In this document: positions 57,562-64,000 of the stretch, piece by piece
How the letters are laid out: every line of letters starts with the position of its first letter
How positions within the stretch are numbered: the first letter of the stretch is position 1
Notes under the pieces: generated by a model
Told to the model about the DNA's origin: nothing
Seen by the model: only the letters and a program-made list of their open reading frames with translations
Database searches by the model: none
Source of the DNA: Dallia pectoralis
Lineage: Eukaryota; Chordata; Actinopteri; Esociformes; Umbridae
Reading direction: 5' to 3'
Length of the DNA stretch: 64,000 nt
NCBI GenBank assembly: GCA_029465975.1
Contig: CM055757.1
Coordinates: 3,943,839 to 4,007,838, forward strand
Program-made: the position numbers and the translations under genes

Positions 57562-60554
57562 ATGAACTTGAAAGAAACGTGTGTTAGTTCGTTCTTAAAG
57601 AACAGGAACGGTCTGCTCTTGGCTGGAGGGATTGGCCTCACTGTCGCAGGACTGGGACTAGGATACAAGTATTTAAAGAAACCGGAGAAAGTTACCCGGG
57701 TGGGAGTTGTGACACAGCTGCTTATTCACCCACTGAAGTCGGGTAAAGCTGTGTCTGTGGGCCTTGCAGAATGTCAACAGATGGGTCTGAAGTACGGCGA
57801 ACTACAAGATCGGTTAGTTGTTTTTTACCAAATCAATGCGTTTGACACTTAGGTCTTTTCTGCTGATCTGAACTTGTAAACAAATGCGTTAGTTGTCATT
57901 AGCATAATCAATGAAAAATGTAAATAAAAAAAATTAAAATAAATTCTAACAAATGCTTATTCAAAAAAAAATAAGCAGGAAGACACGCGTATTCGTATGT
58001 ATATTCCACGTCTAAATTGTTTATTGTTGTGGTTGCCTTAACCTCAGTAAATGTGTTTGAGGTCAGAGGTCGGCTCAGTTACTCCGTATGTTTTGCTGCA
58101 GTCACTGGCTGGTGATCACCGAGGACGGTCATTTCGTAACGGGCCGACAGGAGCCTCGTCTAGTGCTGGTGTCATTGACCAGTGAGAAGGGCCAGACGTG
58201 TTTAAATGGACCAGGCATGGAAGAGCTACGGTTCCCGTTGCTGCAACCAGACAACGCCGTCATCAACTGCAGGTGTGTGGGTGTATTAAAAGCCTTTCAC
58301 AAATGCCCCCTATGTTGTACCACTTTTTAGGATAATAGCATCTACACAATGTCTGTTATGTAAAATGAAGTGTATGACATTTCTGTCTGGGTTCACAACA
58401 TGTGTAGTGTCTCTAATCATTCTGTCTGGGACCCAGAGGCTTTAGTGTCTAACCCTAATGCCTACATGGCGTAAAGAGGGTAACTCTTCTTTCTCTATTC
58501 AGAGTATTTAGTGCTGACATCCAGGGTCGGGACTGTGGAGATGAGGTGTCTGACTGGTTGACTCGCTACCTGCGGGCTGGTAAAACTTTTCGTCTGGTGC
58601 ACTACGAACCCCACATGACACCTAGGAGGCCAGGGGACAAGGTTTCTCTTTTCCCCCCGAATGAAAAGGTAACATTAAATAGTTAATTGATTGAGTGTAT
58701 GCAATCAAAGTGCAATAAATATTCCATACTTTAAACATTCCATACAATATACATTCCATATTTTCTGAGCTGTCCAGCTAAATGTTTATTTTTTCAAATG
58801 AATGTTCACCTTCAAAAAACTATGCAGTTGATAAAGGTAAAAGATCAAATGCCTTGTTTTTATGTTTTTTGTTTTTGTTTAAATACAAGTGAAAGTATAC
58901 TTACAAGTCAATTCTTCAAGAAATTAAATCTTCCAGTTCATTCAGATTAAAATTTGTTTAGCAAATGACACCTGTTCAATATCAACTCAAGACAGATTTT
59001 TTAGTTGATACGTAGTCATCCTCTTACACCAGGACACTTTCTATTTCTGAGAATTATTTCTTCTGATGAGTGTATTTTGCCAAATGACTTCCGGTTCCTC
59101 TGTACCCCAGGTCGCGTACCCTGATATGGCGCCGATCATGCTGCTCTCTGAAGCGTCTGTGAATGACCTTAGCAGTCGTTTGGAGAACGGGGTCAACGTG
59201 GCACGGTTTCGCCCCAGCATCGTTGTCAGTGGTTGTGAAGCTTTTGAAGAGGTAGGCAAATGTGGTCGAGTTGTTGACACCTTAATCAACTTGGATGTTC
59301 AACATTTAGATTAAAAGGCCATGGTTTTGAATGCATTAATTAATCTCATTTCCAGTGGATGGTTGAGGAATACTTTGAATAAATTTGTTGTTTTCCATGA
59401 TCAGGATTCCTGGGAAGACATCCAGATTGGAAATGTGCGGCTGCACAGAGTTATGGCATGTGGAAGGTAACGAGGTTTCAACTAGTCACTGATTAAGGAT
59501 CTTTATCATTGACGTTTGGTTTCAGAATCATGTGTTAAATAATAAATAGCTACAAGTAATCCTGCTGTGCAGCAGAAAACAACAGGTCTGGATGAATGTT
59601 TTATCCCTATTTGTCATCTATATTAGATGTGTATTCACAACTGTGGACCCTGAAACAGGAGTTGTCACCGGAAAACAGCCGCTGGAGACACTCAAAAGGT
59701 AACTGAGGATCTGGTACAACAGGAGGAGCTGGAGCGGGCTGTTTTGGCAGTGTCTTGGATAGCAGGAGGTGGAGCGGAGTGGTTTGGCAGTGTCTAGGAC
59801 GGGAGGAGGTGGAGTCGTGCTCGGGTGGTTTGAGTAATAAAATACTCACTTTAAACTGAACATGTTTTAAGACAACTAAAATGAAATTGTAACTCTGTAG
59901 AAATGATAAAGGACCTACTCTCTCCAAATGCTAATAGACACAAAGATTGACATTCGGTGAGACGCCGGGGCATTTGATTTTGTTGCAATTTTTTTTACTT
60001 AAATTTAATTGTGGACCATTTGAAAACATCTCTGTTAAACAGATGCAGTATCTAGAACAGTTAAGAGTAGGCCACATGATGTCAGTTCAGCCATAGAGGA
60101 CTACACCAGCTGTGGAAGCTGTTGTGGATTCCTTTTTCTCTCAACTGTGATAAATTTCAGTTGACTCTCCATTAATATATCGTTTCTAACTATAATATTT
60201 TAGGCTGTTTGAATGATGTTATATTTATCTGTCAATAACATTGAAGTGAAAATGACATCCATTTGTCTATTAATCTATTATCTTTATTTAAAGCCACCGG
60301 GACGAATACCCGAATACTTTTAATTCTATTCCTGGATAATCGTCTACAATGGTGATCCATTGTGGGAGCTGATATTAAACAAACTGCCCTTAAAGGTTAA
60401 TAACATCTCCATTTTCTTGCGTCGCAGCTATCGAATGTGTGACCCAGCCCAGAAGAGCATATATCAGTCTGCCCCACTGTTTGGACAGATGTACATTGTC
60501 AACAAGACTGGCATCCTACAAGTTGGAGATGTGGTGCACAAGATCAGCCATTGA
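57562..60554 (+). CDS. mtarc1: Mitochondrial amidoxime reducing component (mARC)
   Basis: Seven exons: 57562-57812, 58102-58272, 58503-58668, 59111-59251, 59405-59466, 59627-59698 and 60428-60554, 990 nt (329 residues; human MTARC1 337). mARC is a molybdenum-cofactor enzyme of the outer mitochondrial membrane that reduces N-hydroxylated compounds with cytochrome b5 and its reductase. Seen in order: an N-terminal membrane anchor (GLLLAGGIGLTVAGLGLGYK), the MOSC N-terminal beta-barrel (VGVVTQLLIHPLKSGKAVSV, HWLVITEDG, TGRQEPRLVLVSL), IQGRDCGDEVSDWLTRYL, YEPHMTPRRP, LSEASVNDLSSRLE, FRPSIVVSGCEAFEEDSW with the conserved Cys expected to bind molybdenum, VMACGRCVFTTVDPETG, and SYRMCDPAQKSIYQSAPLFG. 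The terminal motif VGDVVHKISH matches the family's VGDPVY end. Vertebrate MTARC1 and MTARC2 are tandem paralogues; the symbol is assigned by general likeness and could equally be a fish mtarc copy. Confidence 0.94.
59712..59832. repeat. Short GGAGGTGGAGCGG repeat in mtarc1 intron 6
   Basis: Three imperfect units built from AGGAGGTGGAGCGGAGTGGT and TTGGCAGTGTCT start about 15 bp after the exon 6 donor. Confidence 0.75.
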
Positions 60555-61554
60555 GATGGAAAAAATAATAATAACAATGTTAATAATTTGAATATGTATC
60601 ATTTTGAAAACAGATTGTGTTATGCTGAGCGCATAACTAATGTGTGTGACCTGTAATATATTGAATTAAACATGTATCATACTAGTTACACACAAAAAAT
60701 GTATGTATGACTAGAAGAATAGCAACTCGTTCTTCTCATATTGCACTTTAATTGTCCTATTAGAATTCATGACAAATTTCTAAATGTAAAATTAACACAG
60801 GTATTACCTCAGCTTTACAACAATCTTTGAAAGAGTAAAAAAGCCTTTTTACTTTGTTCGGTCTACCATTTGTCATCCTGTGTTCTCTGTTAAAGTAAAC
60901 TATCAAAGTTGTCTTTGCTGTTGATGCAGGAATATTTCATGCCAAAACTTTCAAGTTGGCACAGAAACCAACTGATAAGATTATAAAATGTTCAATTTTT
61001 GAAACACTTCAATTTCTTTCCATTTTCTTGTTAATAAAAAAAAAATTCATGCATCTGATTTTTAGGAGAAAATGTGTTAACACTTTCAGATAAAACATCA
61101 TTGTCATGTTAATAACTACCAATACATTGCCTTAATCTCCTGAATCAATAATTGTTCAGAATGTGTAGGTTAGTAAATAAGAAAAAAATAACAATGAATT
61201 ATTAAAATATGTGCCATTGTTTAATTCAATGTGTAGTGTTAAAAAATATAACATGTGTTGTGTGTATTTATTACTTAATAAACAAAACAAATCTAAACTA
61301 ACAAATGTCAAATCATATTTTATTTGCGGTGATGGCTGGTATATTCAAGCACCGTTATTGTGTACCTTACTTAAATGACGCAGTTTTACGTTATTGCGTA
61401 AAGACGTCACACCGTCATCAGCAACTTTTAGCAACAGATCGACCTGCCTCTTGCAACTCACCTGTAGATTCAAGATTCAAATGTGTTGGCAACGCTGTAG
61501 CTGTCTAGTGGCGATCTCATATTCAATCTCCTTCTGATTAGTCTAAAACCTAAA
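60555..61554. other. mtarc1 3' UTR and spacer to the second copy
   Basis: AT-rich, with AATAAA near 61,033 and 61,277 as possible polyadenylation signals. The last 250 bp should contain the promoter of the second copy. No similarity to the promoter side of the first copy was noticed. Confidence 0.45.
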
Positions 61555-61805
61555 ATGAGCTTTAAAGAAACGTATGTTAATTCGTTCTTAAAGAACAGGA
61601 ACGGTCTGCTCTTGGCTGGAGGGATTGGCCTCACTGTCGCAGGACTGGGACTAGGATACAAGTATTTAAAGAAACCGGAGAAAGTTACCCGGGTGGGAGT
61701 TGTGACACAGCTGCTTATTCACCCACTGAAGTCGGGTAAAGCTGTGTCTGTGGGCCTTGCAGAATGTCAACAGATGGGTCTGAAGTACGGCGAACTACAA
61801 GATCG
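61555..61805 (+). CDS. First exon of a tandem second mtarc gene (or an orphan exon copy)
   Basis: An exon of 251 bp, the same length as exon 1 of mtarc1, encodes MSFKETYVNSFLKN and then the same anchor and MOSC start, ending QDR with a GTTAGT donor. From 61581 to 61812 it is identical to 57588-57819. The start region differs (MNLKETCVSSFLKN in copy one). No exon 2 (expected to encode HWLVITEDG-like sequence) was found in the remaining 2.2 kb, although in copy one it lies only 290 bp downstream. Either intron 1 is longer because of the hAT-like insertion and exons continue beyond the window, or this is a broken duplicate. Confidence 0.75.
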
Positions 61806-62472
61806 GTTAGTTAACAATTTTTTTCGTTCAATCTATGCGTTTAAACTAACATGTAACAGTAATGTGTGCTTCGCTTACATTGGTTCCGAATATTATTAGC
61901 CTACATGCCTGACATCCGCAGGCACTATCACTGATTCGTAAAGCATGATTTAATGTTGGACAAACCGTGATGTGCGTGTTCTTTTGTTTTACTTAATCAA
62001 TTGCTTGTATATACTTGTGCTCTAGTGACAATATTTTGTGATCTTTTACAATGTGGAATAATGTTATCTAATTGGAGTTATGGAGCTCCTCATGTAGGAC
62101 GTTTATTGGACCCAATCTTTGCCTTACATTTCTACCCTTCTTACAGGATTTGTATTGCAACATTAGCCAATCAAATATTGTTGGCAGTAAGTTTGGTATT
62201 TAGCATATGCTTGTCCTTTACTTATACATTTAATTCACCTGTCTTGGGTTTTTGTTGCATGCAATGGGAAAATCACTCATTCAGTCAGTTTGAAGAGAGA
62301 TACTTACTCTCCTGTTTTTGTGTAACTCTGTGTACCCCAAGGAGCATGGCCAAAATAAAGAAAAACAGAACATTTTATGAGGTGGTCATACACAAGATTG
62401 TATCCGAGGATGGACAGTCACAGGGCATCTACAAAAACTTTAATGTGCTTGCTTCATGAGGAAGCCTGAATT
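61806..62472. other. Region downstream of the second mtarc exon 1
   Basis: A frame of 152 codons runs from 62001 to 62459. Its last part (after an AG at 62340) reads SMAKIKKNRTFYEVVIHKIV, but I do not recognise it and it does not match mARC exon 2. It may be chance or a decayed fragment. Confidence 0.3.
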
Positions 62473-64000
62473 AGGGGTGGGCGATATGGGAAAAATATCA
62501 TATCACGATTTTTTCAGGAAAAATCACGATTCACGATTTTATCACGATTCTTTTTCATGTTGCTTTTTAAGACTATTTTGCAAATTACTGAGCTGCAATA
62601 CAAGCAAATTATATCCCCATTTAAAAAATATAGCGATACAAGGTAACAAAACATAAAAGGGAAAAAAATGTTAAAGTAGCATATTTTAATCAGGTGTATA
62701 TTTAATGGAAGTGCAATGGTGCAAAGAAGCACCTTCATTCTCATCCGCAGCTTCACCATCCATTCACTGTGTAACCTGCCATCCATCTACAGCATCAGAT
62801 GATCTACTGTGTTATCATCCTGAATTAAATGAATTGTGAATTATGCAGTAAAACATTTTACTAAAATAGTATGTAGCCTATTTATTGTCTTATGTAGCCA
62901 TACAATACAAAATTAAAACCATGATTTTAAAATGCACAGGCTATGATATTTAAATTTCTAAAGATCGAATAAATGAAAATCCATCAAACTGTATGTCCTA
63001 TTTTGATGTAATAAATGCTAAAACATTTTAGATCACAAGCGACGCGCAATCAAATGATTTGCGCATGATTGGCCGTATATATTGCAACACAGACTGTTGA
63101 AATAAAAACATTAGGCTACAGTGTATAATTCGATCATTTACATTTGTAAAATGTATTATAGTAATTACAGCCCAGTAACTAAGGCACTATAGACAATGAA
63201 ACACGTATTTTACAACACAGTTTGTATATTGGTCACCGTCGGGTATATTCTGCTGTTACCCGGTAGATACATTAATCAATTTCGTTTTATATTTTCGTTC
63301 TGTTTATTTAGTAAAACATATATTTCTTTATAAACGTAGGCCTACCTCTTTTTTCTAGTTCATTCAAATTCAACCAAGCCAATCAATCTATTATCTATGT
63401 ATATCTCGCAGCTTTTGTCTGCCTGAGCAGGGCACTAACCGGTTGCACTGCGCACAGTGTTCATTAGTGTTGTTATGAGTGCACATGAGACCGCAGCAAA
63501 TTAATCGGTTACATATATCCAGTTTTAAACAGACCAGACCAAAACGCGTCAAGTTTCATGTAGACCAGACCAAAACGCATCCAGTTTTATATAGACCAGA
63601 CCAAAACGCATCCAGTTTCATAAAGACCAGACCAAAACGGTGTCCGGTGTATAGATCGGACCAAAACGAGATCAGACCCAAACGCATCCAGTTTCTGAAA
63701 ACGGGACAAGGTAAAATGCACGTATTTAGGAAAAGTCATGGAAGAACGAGGCTGTAGCTTTTCAACATTATATATTTATTTTAATTACTAACTGCAACGC
63801 CCGGGGGCATGGGCTGTTGGCGCTTCTAGTGTTAACACGCTGACATATAGCGCACTGCGCATTGCATGTTGTTACGTAGCTGAAACAACGCCATAGATCT
63901 GCATCTAATTGAACGTGCACTGGAGCGCGATTCTACGATATTTCCGAAAAAGTGAATCGTGGAGACATTTTAATAGTCCACGATTAAATATCGTCATATC
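62473..64000. mobile_element. hAT-like non-autonomous element, right end beyond the window
   Basis: It starts AGGGGTGGGCGATATGGG and continues with ATATCATATCACGATTTTTT-type sequence, a very common terminal motif of fish hAT-related repeats. At the window edge the sequence GATTAAATATCGTCATATC is the expected inverted right terminus, cut off at 64000. No transposase frame was seen inside. Confidence 0.65.
63525..63700. repeat. About 30-bp degenerate repeat inside the hAT-like element
   Basis: Five or six imperfect units contain AGACCAGACCAAAACGCATC and CAGTTT. Unit length varies and the last units are shortened. Confidence 0.8.

Noticed and set aside
62001..62459. 152-codon frame ending in KKNRTFYEVVIHKIV and IYKNFNVLAS
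   Set aside because: It does not match mARC exon 2 or any family I recognise; kept only as a note because a weak acceptor precedes the last part.

Overview
The window is vertebrate nuclear DNA from a bony fish. It holds spliced genes with GT-AG introns, vertebrate gene families, and fish-type DNA transposons (several Tc1-like relics, a hAT-like repeat), a tRNA-derived SINE and a LINE relic. An imperfect palindrome at 6661-6750 resembles, from memory, a repeat common in salmonid genomes, so a salmonid or pike relative is a reasonable but unproven guess. There are no prokaryotic features.

Layout: (1) znf106, minus strand, 1-11286, running off the left edge. (2) pacc1 (tmem206), the proton-activated chloride channel, minus strand, 15387-20652, all eight coding exons. 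(3) nenf (neudesin), plus strand, 21331-23046, four coding exons, head to head with pacc1. (4) ezr (ezrin), plus strand, 24770-39601, fourteen coding exons giving 585 residues. (5) A TASK-type two-pore potassium channel (KCNK3/KCNK15-like), plus strand, 42693-48341, two coding exons. (6) mtarc1, mitochondrial amidoxime reducing component, plus strand, 57562-60554, seven exons giving 329 residues. (7) The first exon of a second mtarc copy at 61555-61805, whose continuation is not seen before the right edge. The spliced lengths of pacc1, ezr, the K2P channel and mtarc1 are all exact multiples of three, which supports the exon boundaries.

The genes belong to separate pathways; only the pacc1-nenf head-to-head pair looks like a functional arrangement (it is also, from memory, the human arrangement). 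What stands out is tandem repetition: by rough addition more than a quarter of the window is minisatellite. Many arrays start at or just downstream of a 5' splice site, and in at least two cases (K2P exon 1, ezr exon 12) the repeated unit contains the last bases of the exon plus the splice donor, so the intron is filled with tens to more than a hundred copies of a consensus-like donor. In nenf the repeated unit is the last codons plus the stop codon. This gene-boundary-seeded amplification is the most interesting signal. Other notable items are a 731-bp foldback element with an intact 10-bp target duplication in a pacc1 intron, large coding repeats in znf106, and a 232-bp block of perfect identity between the two mtarc first exons with diverged flanks.

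All calls come from reading the sequence and remembered family features; no database search was possible.
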